From: an uncultured Anaeromusa sp.
Lineage (GTDB): Bacteria > Bacillota > Negativicutes > Anaeromusales > Anaeromusaceae
Direction of reading: 5' to 3'
Length of the DNA: 64,000 nucleotides
Assembly: GCF_963676855.1 (NCBI RefSeq)
Contig: NZ_OY781460.1
Location: 620,001 to 684,000 of the forward strand
Shown here: positions 29,236-37,560 of the stretch, in pieces
Position numbering within the stretch: position 1 is the first letter of the stretch
How the letters are laid out: the number at the start of each line of letters is the position of its first letter
Position numbers and translations under genes: made by a program
Notes under the pieces: model-generated
Databases searched by the model: none
Told to the model about the DNA's origin: nothing
What the model saw: the letters and a program-made list of their open reading frames with translations, nothing else

Positions 29236-29418
29236 ATGGCGATTAAATTGGTTTTGAATCGTTGTAAGGGCTGCGGGATTTGCGTGGAGTTTTGCCCGAA
29301 AAAAGTATTGAAGGTCAATGAACTTAGTAAAGTGGAAGTGGCGGACGAGGCTTCCTGTATTCAGTGCAAGCAATGTGAGGAACGTTGTCCAGATTACGCT
29401 ATTTTTATTCAAAAATAA
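29236..29418 (+). CDS. korD: 2-oxoacid:ferredoxin oxidoreductase delta subunit (2 x 4Fe-4S)
   Basis: This ferredoxin-like protein of 60 residues has two CxxCxxCxxxC motifs (Cys10, 13, 16, 20 and Cys41, 44, 47, 51). It passes electrons from the KorAB centre to ferredoxin. The ATG at 29236 follows GAGGAGGTG; the GTG at 29227 lies within that site. It is the first gene of a four-gene kor operon. Confidence 0.92.
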   Translation: MAIKLVLNRCKGCGICVEFCPKKVLKVNELSKVEVADEASCIQCKQCEERCPDYAIFIQK

Positions 29419-29431
29419 AGGAGTGACGTAC

Positions 29432-30568
29432 GTGCCAAAAGTTATGCTCATGCAAGGCAACCAGGCTTGCGCCGAAGGCGCTATTGCTGCGGGAGTTACC
29501 TTTTTTGGTGGCTATCCGATTACGCCTTCTACGGAAGTAGCGGAGATACTAGCTAAACGCCTGCCTCAGGTAGGTGGCAAGTTTATTCAAATGGAAGACG
29601 AAATTGCCGGTATTGGCGCTGTGATCGGCGCTTCTTTGACAGGTAAAAAAGTGATGACCGCTACCAGCGGCCCCGGTTTTTCCTTAAAACAAGAACTGAT
29701 TGGGTATGCTACTATCTCTGAAGTGCCTTTAGTCATTGTTAATGTGCAGCGTGTAGGTCCCAGCACCGGGCAGCCTACGTCTCCGTCGCAAGGGGATGTT
29801 ATGCAAGCCCGTTGGGGTACGCATGGCGATCATCCTGTTATTGCTCTAACACCGGCTAGTGTGCCGGAATGTTTTTCACTGACGATTAAAGCATACGAGC
29901 TGTCCGAAAAGTATCGTACGCCGGTCATTTTACTGATGGATGAAGTGGTAGGCCATATGCGCGAGCGCATTGAACTGCCAGATAGTTATGATGAAATCGA
30001 AAAACCGCAGCGCAAGGTTCCCGCGAAGAAAACCGAAGGCTTTTTGCCCTATCAAGCTGATGCGGACGGCGTACCGCCGATGGCGCCTTTCGGTAAGGGC
30101 TATCATAGTCATGTAACTGGATTAGTACATGATGAAAGCGGTTTTCCTAACGGCTCTTCCCAGGCGACGCAAGTACTTATGGATCGTCTGAACGGCAAGG
30201 TAGAAAACAATTTGGACGACATTATGATGTACGAAGAGTATTGCATGGAGGATGCGGACATTGCGGTGGTAGCTTACGGCGGTACAGCCCGTACGGCTTA
30301 TGCGGCTATCGATATGGCGAGAGCTCAAGGCATCAAGGCCGGTCTTTTCCGACCTATCACCATTTGGCCTTTTGCCGAAAAGCAGATGCAAGAGCTGGCA
30401 GGCAAGGTGAAGCACATCTTGGTAGCGGAAATGAATTGCGGCCAATTGGTCGGCGAAGTGAAAAAAGCGGTGGAAGGAAAAGTTCCGGTGGAGCTCTTGG
30501 CCAAATACAATAACGAAGCCATTTTGCCGGACGAAATGCTCCAGGCCATTGCCAACGTGAAATTGTAG
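29432..30568 (+). CDS. korA: 2-oxoglutarate:ferredoxin oxidoreductase alpha subunit
   Basis: This protein of 378 residues has the pyrimidine-binding and domain II parts of the pyruvate-oxidoreductase family: NQACAEGAIAAGVTFFGGYPITPSTE near the N-terminus (in summary), TATSGPGFSLKQE, and QRVGPSTGQPTSPSQGD. The enzyme makes acyl-CoA and reduced ferredoxin from a 2-oxoacid and CoA. The GTG at 29432 follows AAAGGAGTG; a longer frame back to 29318 overlaps korD and is rejected. 2-Oxoglutarate is the likely substrate from the four-subunit layout; branched-chain 2-oxoacids remain possible. Confidence 0.92.
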   Translation: MPKVMLMQGNQACAEGAIAAGVTFFGGYPITPSTEVAEILAKRLPQVGGKFIQMEDEIAGIGAVIGASLTGKKVMTATSGPGFSLKQELIGYATISEVPLVIVNVQRVGPSTGQPTSPSQGDVMQARWGTHGDHPVIALTPASVPECFSLTIKAYELSEKYRTPVILLMDEVVGHMRERIELPDSYDEIEKPQRKVPAKKTEGFLPYQADADGVPPMAPFGKGYHSHVTGLVHDESGFPNGSSQATQVLMDRLNGKVENNLDDIMMYEEYCMEDADIAVVAYGGTARTAYAAIDMARAQGIKAGLFRPITIWPFAEKQMQELAGKVKHILVAEMNCGQLVGEVKKAVEGKVPVELLAKYNNEAILPDEMLQAIANVKL

Positions 30569-30580
30569 GAGGTTCGCTCT

Positions 30581-31399
30581 ATGGAAAAGATAGTAGAAAA
30601 ATACTTTCGCCCAAAACTGCCTCATATTTGGTGTCCCGGCTGCGGCAACGGCATTGTGACTGGTGCAATTGCGCAGGCTATCGATAAAATGGGTTTAGAT
30701 CAGGATCGTACGGTCATCGTGTCTGGTATTGGCTGTTCTTCTCGCGCTTCGGGATATTTGGATTTTGATACCGTTCATTCCGCTCATGGCCGGGCGTTAC
30801 CTATTGCTACAGGCATTAAGCTTTCCGAGCCTGATTTAAATGTCATCGTCATTACGGGCGATGGCGACTGTACCGCCATCGGCGGCAATCATTTTATTCA
30901 TGCGGCGCGGCGCAACATTAATTTGACCGTAGTATTGTTCAACAACAATATTTACGGTATGACTGGCGGTCAGTATTCGCCATTGACTCCTGTAGACAGC
31001 AAGGCTTCTACGGCGCCGTATGGCACGATTGAACGAAACTTCGATATTACCGAGCTGGCTAAAGCCGCTGGCGCCACCTTTGTGGCCCGGGCTACTTGTT
31101 TTCATAAGCAAGTTTTGGTAGACGCCATTGCCAAAGGTATTGCCAATGATGGATTCTCGTTGGTAGAAGCCATTACTCAGTGCCCTATTTCTTACGGACG
31201 TCAAAATAAGCGCGGTAATGCACCGCAGATGATGCAATGGCAAAAAGAGCATGCCGTGCCGATAGCAGCGGCGGCGAAAATGACGCCAGAGCAATTGGAA
31301 GGCAAGTTTACCATTGGGGTGCTGCATGAAAGCAAAGCACCAGAATATACTAGGGAATATGACAAAGTAATCGCCAAAGCGCAGAAAGGGGGCAAATAA
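30581..31399 (+). CDS. korB: 2-oxoglutarate:ferredoxin oxidoreductase beta subunit (TPP-binding)
   Basis: This subunit of 272 residues carries the thiamine diphosphate site. WCPGCGNGIVTGA (about 15-27) and GIGCSS hold cluster cysteines, and GDGDCTAIGGNHFIHAARRN plus NNNIYGMTGGQ form the TPP/metal motif. It starts 12 bp after korA with GGAGGTTC and is followed 1 bp later by korC. Works at the cytoplasmic core of amino-acid or acetate carbon flow in anaerobes. Confidence 0.94.
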   Translation: MEKIVEKYFRPKLPHIWCPGCGNGIVTGAIAQAIDKMGLDQDRTVIVSGIGCSSRASGYLDFDTVHSAHGRALPIATGIKLSEPDLNVIVITGDGDCTAIGGNHFIHAARRNINLTVVLFNNNIYGMTGGQYSPLTPVDSKASTAPYGTIERNFDITELAKAAGATFVARATCFHKQVLVDAIAKGIANDGFSLVEAITQCPISYGRQNKRGNAPQMMQWQKEHAVPIAAAAKMTPEQLEGKFTIGVLHESKAPEYTREYDKVIAKAQKGGK

Positions 31400-31400
31400 G

Positions 31401-31934
31401 ATGTTGGAATTGCGTCTTTCCGGTTCCGGTGGACAAGGTCTGATTTTGGGCGGTATTATTCTGGCGGAAGCGGCTATTTTGGACGGCAAGCTGGCCATTC
31501 AGTCGCAATCGTACGGCCCAGAAGCCCGCGGCGGCTCTAGTAAGTCCGAAGTGCTCATTTCGGAAAAGCCTATTCATTTTCCGAAAGTGACCAAGCCCAA
31601 TCTGGTGTTGGCGATGACTCAGGCAGCTCTTGATAAGTATGCGACTGATTTGCCGGACGACGGCATTTTGGTAACCGACTCCATGCTGGTCCAAGAAGTT
31701 CCTGCGCGCCTTAGCCGCGTCTATGAGCTGCCGATTACGGCTACGGCGAAGGAAGAGTTGGGCCGCGATTTATTTGCTAATATCGTAGCTTTAGGCGCTA
31801 TTGTGGAACTGACCGGTGTGGTGACAAAAGAGTCTTTGGTCAAAGCCGTGCTGTCTCGCGTACCGGCAGGAACGGAAGAGGTCAACCAAAAGGCTTTGTC
31901 CTTGGGAGCGGCGCTGATTTCGGCAAAAAAATAA
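31401..31934 (+). CDS. korC: 2-oxoglutarate:ferredoxin oxidoreductase gamma subunit
   Basis: This protein of 177 residues has the gamma-domain words LRLSGSGGQGLILGGIILAEA (in summary) at the start and SYGPEARGGSSKSEV. It completes a delta-alpha-beta-gamma operon. AGAAAGGGGGC precedes the ATG. The 77 bp before the transporter gene show no terminator, so cotranscription with it is possible. Confidence 0.93.
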   Translation: MLELRLSGSGGQGLILGGIILAEAAILDGKLAIQSQSYGPEARGGSSKSEVLISEKPIHFPKVTKPNLVLAMTQAALDKYATDLPDDGILVTDSMLVQEVPARLSRVYELPITATAKEELGRDLFANIVALGAIVELTGVVTKESLVKAVLSRVPAGTEEVNQKALSLGAALISAKK

Positions 31935-32011
31935 GGACATAGCGTTCATTTACACTCCTTGAGAAAATGATAGAGTTTATTTCAATGTTTTTAAGGAAAA
32001 GGTGGAAGTGT

Positions 32012-33508
32012 ATGTCGAAAACAACACAAAGCGGTTCCGCTGAGAGCAACTGCCGGAAGCAGTATTTGTTTCTGGCAGCAGCTGTTATCATCTTGGGAAT
32101 CATCCTGGCGCTGCCGACGCCTGCGGGCTTGCCTACTGCAGGGCACCGCATGCTGGGCATTCTGGTTTTTTCCGTTATCATTTGGATGTCGGAAGCGGTT
32201 TCGTATCCGACCAGCGCCGCTGTGATCTTGTCTTTAATGGCTTTTCTTTTAGGTACAGCGCCTGATGTGGCAAATCCTGCCAAGCTCTTGGGAACGACCA
32301 AGGGATTAACCCTGGCCTTGGGGGGCTTTAGCAATACGGCACTGGCCTTGGTTGGCGGCGCGTTATTCTTAGCGGCAGCCATGACTAAAACCGGTTTGGA
32401 TCGGCGTATTGCCTTGGTGATTTTGTCGAAAATCGGCGCCCGCACCAATCGGGTGTTGGCAGGCGTTATTTTTGTCGGCTTTTTCCTCAGCTTTTTTGTT
32501 CCCAGCACGACAGCGCGCGTATCTTGTATGGTACCCATTGTTATGGGGATTATTCTAGCCTTCGGCGTGGAGAAAAAAAGCCGTTTTGCAGGTATGCTGA
32601 TGATCGCCATTGCTCAGGCAGACAGCATTTGGAATGTGGGCATTAAAACGGCGGCGGCGCAGAATATGATCGCCCTGGGCTTTATTGAAAAGCAGTTGGG
32701 CGTATATATCAGCTGGCTGGACTGGTTTATTGCCGCCGCGCCGTTCGCCATTATTATGTCGGTAGTCCTGTATTTCATTTTGCTGAAAATGATGCCGCCG
32801 GAGACGCGCGAAATCGAAGGCGGTAAAGAAACGATTGCCAGGGAATTGGCGCAATTAGGTTCGATGAAGGCAGAAGAGAAAAAGCTTTTTGCCATTTCTA
32901 TCATTTTGCTTTGCTTCTGGGCTACGGAAAAAATAGTCCATAATTTTGATACTTCGTCAACGACCATTGCGGCTATTTCCTTAATGTTGCTGCCTGGCAT
33001 CGGCATTATGACTTGGAAAGAAGCGCAGAGCAAGATTCCCTGGGGCACGCTGTTGCTCTTCGGTGTGGGCATCAGTTTGGGTTCCGCGATTTTATCGACC
33101 CAAGCGGCTGCGTGGCTGGCTAAAATGATCGTAGGTTGGTTTGGACTGCAAACGATGCCAGCATTGATCGTCTTCGCTGTGTTGGCGGCGTTTTTGATTA
33201 TTATTCATCTTGGTTTTGCCAGTGCGACCGCTCTGGCGGCCGCGATGATTCCGATTGTTATTTCCATTCTGCAGGGCATGCCGACCGAAGCAGGGGTCAA
33301 TGTTGTGGGCATGACCATGCTGTTGCAGTATGTCATCAGCTTCGGCTTTATTTTGCCGGTTAATGCGCCGCAGAATATGGTAGCCTACGCGACGGAAACC
33401 TTTGAAGTTAAAGATTTTATTCGCACCGGCGTGCCTTTGTGCATTATCGCCTATGTGCTGACGCTGGTGCTGGCTTCCACCTACTGGAAGTGGCTTGGAC
33501 TTGTGTAA
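32012..33508 (+). CDS. SLC13/DASS-family anion:sodium symporter
   Basis: This membrane protein of 498 residues has about 12 hydrophobic segments. The family features are visible: a SxTAR motif (PSTTARVSCMVP) and a matching C-terminal NAPQNMVAYATE segment where CitT/SdcS-type proteins bind Na+ and substrate (SNT/NAP loops). The substrate class is di- or tricarboxylates, possibly 2-oxoglutarate, malate, succinate or tartrate. The start at 32012 follows AAGGTGGAAG; the upstream start at 31967 is weaker. Its place behind korC suggests 2-oxoglutarate or a related acid, as an inference only. Confidence 0.88.
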   Translation: MSKTTQSGSAESNCRKQYLFLAAAVIILGIILALPTPAGLPTAGHRMLGILVFSVIIWMSEAVSYPTSAAVILSLMAFLLGTAPDVANPAKLLGTTKGLTLALGGFSNTALALVGGALFLAAAMTKTGLDRRIALVILSKIGARTNRVLAGVIFVGFFLSFFVPSTTARVSCMVPIVMGIILAFGVEKKSRFAGMLMIAIAQADSIWNVGIKTAAAQNMIALGFIEKQLGVYISWLDWFIAAAPFAIIMSVVLYFILLKMMPPETREIEGGKETIARELAQLGSMKAEEKKLFAISIILLCFWATEKIVHNFDTSSTTIAAISLMLLPGIGIMTWKEAQSKIPWGTLLLFGVGISLGSAILSTQAAAWLAKMIVGWFGLQTMPALIVFAVLAAFLIIIHLGFASATALAAAMIPIVISILQGMPTEAGVNVVGMTMLLQYVISFGFILPVNAPQNMVAYATETFEVKDFIRTGVPLCIIAYVLTLVLASTYWKWLGLV

Positions 33509-33584
33509 GGAATTTTGACTGATTCCCCGATGCCGGGTAAGACGAATAGGTCTTTTTCGGCGTGCAATATATTTTTTTGTTGTG

Positions 33585-33619
33585 GACGCCGCCTTTGGAA
33601 GAGGTTGGCGTCTTTTTTT
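33585..33619 (+). terminator. Terminator after the SLC13 transporter gene
   Basis: GACGCC (33585-33590) and GGCGTC (33607-33612) close a hairpin followed directly by seven T. It lies about 75 bp past the stop. Confidence 0.75.
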
Positions 33620-33710
33620 CAGAAACTGCAGCGACTGTATGAACGCTGCACGCTAAAACAGATCTTTTGGATTTATTGAAATTTATAGATCTCTAAAACT
33701 GAAAAAGTGG

Positions 33711-33883
33711 ATGGCATCATTGAATTTGAGACAAAATTCCGCGCGATTCGAAAAAAACGGCTAAAGCGGCAGTTTCTTAACTTGCTGCGCTCAAACAGGC
33801 GAAACTGTCCTCCGTTTTAGTCGTATTTTTCGTCCTGCGGACCGTCTTGCTCCAAAAAGTCTCAAATACAACGACAGCCGCCC
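33711..33883 (-). repeat. Palindromic dispersed element, copy 2 (inverted)
   Basis: This is the reverse-complement counterpart of 13250-13421. The same blocks are seen in the same order: TTGTATTTGAGAC, GGAGCAAG, CGGTCCGCAGGACGAAAAA, ACAGTTTCGCCTGTTTGAGC, then the distal arm with GTCTCAAATTCA. Identity is high but patchy, concentrated in stems and these blocks. Confidence 0.85.
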
Positions 33884-34019
33884 CAGTTTTCATTCGAATC
33901 TACGTTCTAAAAGGCCGTAGACATCGGTTGTTATGCCGTCCATGGATTTTAAACCGTTTAGTCTTAACATGGCGTTTTTTAGCATTGCAGCTTTCTTTAT
34001 AAAATTAATTTACGATTAT

Positions 34020-34075
34020 AGCTCTCTCTCGTGCCCTCCGGTCACTCTGGTTCTCTTGTTCGTTCCTTACTATTT
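34020..34075. repeat. Partial copy of the CACAGAG repeat (right-arm type)
   Basis: CACTCTGGTTCTCTTGTTC shares 18 bases with the minus strand of the copy at about 57075-57115. It resembles the CTCTGGTTCTCCTCTG arm of the copy at 56186. Confidence 0.5.
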
Positions 34076-34152
34076 AAATTTCATATTCTCGTACTTTCTG
34101 TTACTGATTCATTCGTGATACACTGAAGAAAATGACACAGAGGGAGATTAGT

Positions 34153-35844
34153 ATGGATCTCGAATTGCTGCTGCAATTAAGTTTAAATATGTCTTTTGTG
34201 GCGTTAGCGGCGTATTTGATGGGGCGAAATCGCTATATAATCCAATGCGCCACACAGCCGTACCGGTTAAAGCATTGGTTGACCTTAAGTGTAGCGTTTT
34301 CTATTTTATCAGCTATTGGTACGTATACAGGAGTTCCTATTCATGATGCCTTGGCCAATACCCGCATGGTAGGGGTGATTATGAGCGGCTTTATGGGGGG
34401 ACCGCTGGTCGGTCTGGCTACAGGAGCCGCCAGCGCCATTCATCGCTATTCCATCGGCGGCTTTACGGCGGAAATTTGTGCGGTAGCCAGCCTTTTGGTA
34501 GGACTGATAGCAGGCTTGGTTCGGCGTAAAGTGGGTTTTGCGAGGTTAGATTGGAAGACGGGCGCTGCGGTAGCGTTAGCGGGCGAATTTATGCAAAAAA
34601 GCCTGGTTATGCTGCTGGCGCAACCCTATGAGAAAGCTCTTGCTATGGAAAAGGCCATTGCCTTGCCGACAACGATCGTAAGTGTCGTGGGAACCATTAT
34701 CTTTATTGTAATTTTGAAAAACATCCGTGAAGAGCAGACTCTTTATGGAGCTAAGGCGGCGGAGCAGGCTCTCGATATTGCCACACAGGCGCTGCCATAC
34801 GCCCGTCAGGGCTTGAATGAGGAGTCGGCGGGGATGATTGCCGGAATTATTTACGACATCACCAAAATGGATGCAGTGGCGGTTACCGATAGGGAAAAGA
34901 TTATTGCCTTCATCGGCGACGGCGCCGATCATCATACCGCCGGACAGCCGATTGCCGGCAAGGCTACCAAGGAAGCCTTGCAGAACGGTCAGGTGGTTGT
35001 GCACAAAAATGAGGGTATTCGGGAGTGTCCGCAGCTGTCTTGTCCGCTACGGTCCAGTGTCATTGCGCCGCTGGTGGCGCATGGTAAAGCGATAGGCACG
35101 ATTAAACTTTTCCGCTCTCATGAGGATGGTATTTCACCCTTTGATATTCGCATTGCTGGCGGGGTAGCGCATCTTTTGTCGGTGCAGCTGGAGCTGGCGG
35201 AGATGGATCAGCAGATTTTAATGCGGGAGAAAGCGGAACTGAAGGCCCTGCAGGCGCAGATTAATCCGCATTTCTTATTTAATACTTTGTCCATTATCAT
35301 GTCCTTTTGCCGTACCGATCCCGATACGGCGCGCCAGCTTTTGTCGCATTTGTCTACGCTTTTAAAACGCAGCTTCCAGCAGCGTCAGGATGTAGTAACC
35401 TTGGGTGATGAGCTGGAGGGCATTCATGCGTACTTGGAAATTGCCAAACGTCGTTTTGGCAGCCGCTTGCGCGTACAGATACACGCAGCGGAAGAGGTAA
35501 AGCAGGTATTGGTGCCGGTATTATCAGTGCAGCCCTTGGTGGAAAATGCGGTGCAGCACGGGCTTTTCCCTAAGACAGACGCATGTGAGTTAGAGATTCT
35601 GGCTTTTTATGAAAAAGATCTGGTAATCATTCGAGTTTGCGATAACGGTATTGGCATGCAGGAAGAAACGCTGCAAAAATTGAAAGAATTTCGTAGTGAG
35701 GGTATTGGCTTGAAAAATGTCAACGGACGCTTAGTAAGTCTTTTTGGCGAAGAAGCCGGTCTGCATGTGCAAAGCCAAGAGGGGTATGGTACGCAAGTAG
35801 AGCTTCGCATTCCCTGGAAAGGAACGGTACAGCATGCGGTATAA
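34153..35844 (+). CDS. LytS-type sensor histidine kinase
   Basis: This protein of 563 residues has five or six N-terminal membrane segments (5TM-LYT type, about 1-190), a GAF-like domain (about 215-345), a His-kinase segment with phospho-acceptor His373 in QAQINPHFLFNTLS, and a C-terminal HATPase (VENAVQHGL, DNGIGM, GIGLKNVNGRL). The start at 34153 has AGGGAG at good spacing; ATG 34132 is an alternative. It overlaps its partner response regulator by 11 bp. Relatives sense extracellular small acids such as pyruvate and control transporters or holin-like proteins. No such target lies next to it here. Confidence 0.92.
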   Translation: MDLELLLQLSLNMSFVALAAYLMGRNRYIIQCATQPYRLKHWLTLSVAFSILSAIGTYTGVPIHDALANTRMVGVIMSGFMGGPLVGLATGAASAIHRYSIGGFTAEICAVASLLVGLIAGLVRRKVGFARLDWKTGAAVALAGEFMQKSLVMLLAQPYEKALAMEKAIALPTTIVSVVGTIIFIVILKNIREEQTLYGAKAAEQALDIATQALPYARQGLNEESAGMIAGIIYDITKMDAVAVTDREKIIAFIGDGADHHTAGQPIAGKATKEALQNGQVVVHKNEGIRECPQLSCPLRSSVIAPLVAHGKAIGTIKLFRSHEDGISPFDIRIAGGVAHLLSVQLELAEMDQQILMREKAELKALQAQINPHFLFNTLSIIMSFCRTDPDTARQLLSHLSTLLKRSFQQRQDVVTLGDELEGIHAYLEIAKRRFGSRLRVQIHAAEEVKQVLVPVLSVQPLVENAVQHGLFPKTDACELEILAFYEKDLVIIRVCDNGIGMQEETLQKLKEFRSEGIGLKNVNGRLVSLFGEEAGLHVQSQEGYGTQVELRIPWKGTVQHAV

Positions 35845-36553
35845 GGTGGTTATTGTTGATGATGAAGCGCCTATTTGCGATGAAATTGAGTACTTGTTGA
35901 AACAGTATGTTGATATCGAAATCTGCGCTAAATTTTCCCGTGCTGCGGACGCTTTGGCATATTTGGTGGAGCATTCCATCGATCTTTTATTTCTCGATAT
36001 TCAAATGCCGGGACTTAGCGGCTTAGAACTGGCGCAGAAAATAAAGCAACTGTCGCGGCCGCCGCTGATTGTTTTTGTAACAGCTTTTGCAGAGCATGCG
36101 TTAGAGGCATTTTCTACCTCGGCAGTGGGCTATTTGACCAAACCGATCGAAGAAGATCGATTAGCGGAGGTCTTGCGAAAGATTCGCTCCTTTGCTTTGC
36201 ACGGCAATGGCGAAGCCCAGCCGGCATTGTGCCGAATTTGCGTGTTGGAAAAAGGTAATATTATTCCCCTGGCGCCTAAAGACATTGTCTTTGTGCAGGT
36301 CAACGAAAAGGACGTTTTTGTGCATACCGCGGCAAACAAGCATTTGTGTCCGTTGAGTCTGAAAGAGGTGGAAGAACTGTTGGAAGAGCAGCTTTTCATG
36401 CGGGTACACCGACAGTATTTAGTGAATTTGGCGGAGATTCGCGAGATTGTTCCTTGGTTTCACGGCTCATTTCTTTTGCGCATGAAAAATGGGCATGAAG
36501 TGCCTGTCAGCCGGAATAAAGCTAAAGCTCTTAAGCAGGCGTTTGGGTTCTAA
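35834..36553 (+). CDS. LytTR-type response regulator
   Basis: This regulator of 239 residues has a receiver domain with the phospho-Asp D55 (LLFLDIQMPG), switch Thr in FVTAFAEHA, and Lys in LTKPIEE, then a LytTR DNA-binding domain (about 135-238, PLAPKDIVFVQVNEKDV and RVHRQYLVNL). It is coupled to the kinase upstream. LytTR proteins bind paired 9-bp repeats; none was identified with confidence in this window. Confidence 0.94.
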   Translation: MRYKVVIVDDEAPICDEIEYLLKQYVDIEICAKFSRAADALAYLVEHSIDLLFLDIQMPGLSGLELAQKIKQLSRPPLIVFVTAFAEHALEAFSTSAVGYLTKPIEEDRLAEVLRKIRSFALHGNGEAQPALCRICVLEKGNIIPLAPKDIVFVQVNEKDVFVHTAANKHLCPLSLKEVEELLEEQLFMRVHRQYLVNLAEIREIVPWFHGSFLLRMKNGHEVPVSRNKAKALKQAFGF

Positions 36554-36716
36554 GGGAGCTGCTGGTTTATTCGTACACACGCCAGGAAAATTCTTTTTTC
36601 ACCGAGCTGTGTCAGGGCAACCTCGAAATAGCGGTGCTATTCCGGCAGCCGCCCTTTCTTGCTAGGCTGAAAAATCCTTTGTTCTGGCGATGAACTCATT
36701 AAACCAGCAGCTTCCT
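36554..36716. repeat. Long nested palindrome after the LytTR regulator gene
   Basis: The outer arms GGGAGCTGCTGGTTTA (36554-36569) and TAAACCAGCAGC plus TTCC (36700-36715) enclose CGCCAG/CTGGCG, AGGGC/GCCCT and a central AAATAGC/GCTATT stem. The whole 160-bp stretch can fold on itself imperfectly. It starts at the stop codon of the regulator, where it might act as a terminator, but it is too long for a plain one. Confidence 0.65.
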
Positions 36717-36734
36717 CGGAAAAAATAAGAAGAA

Positions 36735-36830
36735 CAAAAAATGTGAGGATTACGTTTTAAACAGAGGCGTATTTTGAAATGTTTCTCTCTGTTTTCCTCT
36801 GTTACTCTGAGTTTCGTTCTATCTTCGTTT
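36735..36830. repeat. CACAGAG dispersed repeat, copy A
   Basis: GATTACGTTTTAAACAGAG (about 36748) is nearly the same as GATTACGTTTTACACAGAG in copy B at 39311. The other arm reads TTTCCTCTGTTACTCTGAG. Confidence 0.65.
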
Positions 36831-36841
36831 TTTGCGCATAC

Positions 36842-36877
36842 TTTCTTCATCAGTTCTTCACAATTGTTGGCTATCCT
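36842..36877 (+). promoter_or_regulatory. Direct-repeat activator box and promoter 1
   Basis: Two heptamer-type repeats, TTTCTTCA (36842-36849) and GTTCTTCA (36853-36860), have an 11-bp period. Eleven bases follow, then GCTATCCT with a -10-like TATCCT (36872-36877). No -35 is seen, so activation by an OmpR-type regulator is likely. The same arrangement occurs at 39452-39487. Confidence 0.75.
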
Positions 36878-36917
36878 TAAAACAAGGAACAACAAAAGAA
36901 CTGAGGAGGAAGTAACA

Positions 36918-37424
36918 ATGAGCATGACCCATTATATGGAGCTGCTGGCGGCCAGCCAGCCTTGGAATTTGATTATTTACATGGTGATTCCGGTAGCCTT
37001 GGCGGAAGCTTTGGTGGCTATGGAGTTTGTGCTGCTCTTTAGACAGCGCTACGAAGGAACGCTGCGCCAGGTTCATAAAATAGCCGGTATTGTTTTGGGA
37101 GTGTACTTCTTCGGGATTATGGTACAGTTGGGAACACAAGTACTTCCCAATCTGGTGTGGAGAGGGCCGGCTGATGTGTTGGCCGTAGGGTCATATCTCT
37201 TAGCCGGGGTGCCGTTGGTAGCTATCGCTTTATTGGAACTGGGAATTTGGGGCGGCCAAGCGTCGGCAAGGGAAAAAATGAAATACCATTTTCTGCTGCT
37301 GACCGCTTTTCTAATCATTACCCATGTGGCTATGGTCTTCGGCATGGTGGACCCAACCATTATGGGCTGGCAGCCGCAGATGGACGGCGGCATGATGCAG
37401 CATGGACAGCATCATGGGCAATAA
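36918..37424 (+). CDS. Four-TM membrane protein with Met/His-rich tail (DUF6803-like)
   Basis: This protein of 168 residues has four hydrophobic segments (about 13-35, 48-70, 80-103, 118-140) and ends in a Met/His/Gln-rich tail (MDGGMMQHGQHHGQ), suggestive of metal binding. I do not know an established function; the family name is a recollection. The ATG at 36918 has GAGGAGGAAG. The long upstream frame (from 36774) crosses its promoter and is rejected. It lies just before an OmpR-type two-component system and shares its promoter architecture with the SHOCT gene after that system, so it is probably a target of that regulator. Confidence 0.65.
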   Translation: MSMTHYMELLAASQPWNLIIYMVIPVALAEALVAMEFVLLFRQRYEGTLRQVHKIAGIVLGVYFFGIMVQLGTQVLPNLVWRGPADVLAVGSYLLAGVPLVAIALLELGIWGGQASAREKMKYHFLLLTAFLIITHVAMVFGMVDPTIMGWQPQMDGGMMQHGQHHGQ

Positions 37425-37452
37425 CTAAAAGAGGAAATTCCCTGGCCTGCGG

Positions 37453-37482
37453 TCATCCCCCTTTAACAAGGGGGACTTTTCC
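37453..37482 (+). terminator. Terminator after the DUF6803-like gene
   Basis: CCCCCTT and AAGGGGG pair over a 4-nt loop, with TTTTCC behind. It separates the membrane-protein gene from the regulator gene, whose promoter is not obvious. Confidence 0.6.
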
Positions 37483-37560
37483 TTTACCGTAATGGGAGGC
37501 AGCGATAGCAGGAGTGCAAGGTGATTCTTGCGTGGCTTTAAGAAAGGAGAGCGGACGACA

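Larger units (their letters stand above)
33509..34152. other. Gene-free interval with palindromic element
   Basis: It holds a terminator, palindromic element copy 2 (33711-33883), a partial CACAGAG-type repeat (34020-34075) and the promoter region of the lytS-like gene. No coding frame was accepted. Confidence 0.7.
36717..36917. other. Regulatory stretch before the DUF6803-like gene
   Basis: It carries repeat copy A of the CACAGAG family (36735-36830) and the direct-repeat promoter at 36842-36877. Together with the palindrome at 36554-36716 it makes a gene-free span of 364 bp. Confidence 0.6.

Noticed and set aside
29318-29431. Longer korA start
   Set aside because: It overlaps korD in another frame; the GTG at 29432 has a good ribosome-binding site and gives the normal N-terminus.
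36774-36917. N-terminal extension of the DUF6803-like protein
   Set aside because: The extension would be read through the repeat, the direct-repeat box and the promoter; the ATG at 36918 has a strong GAGGAGG site.
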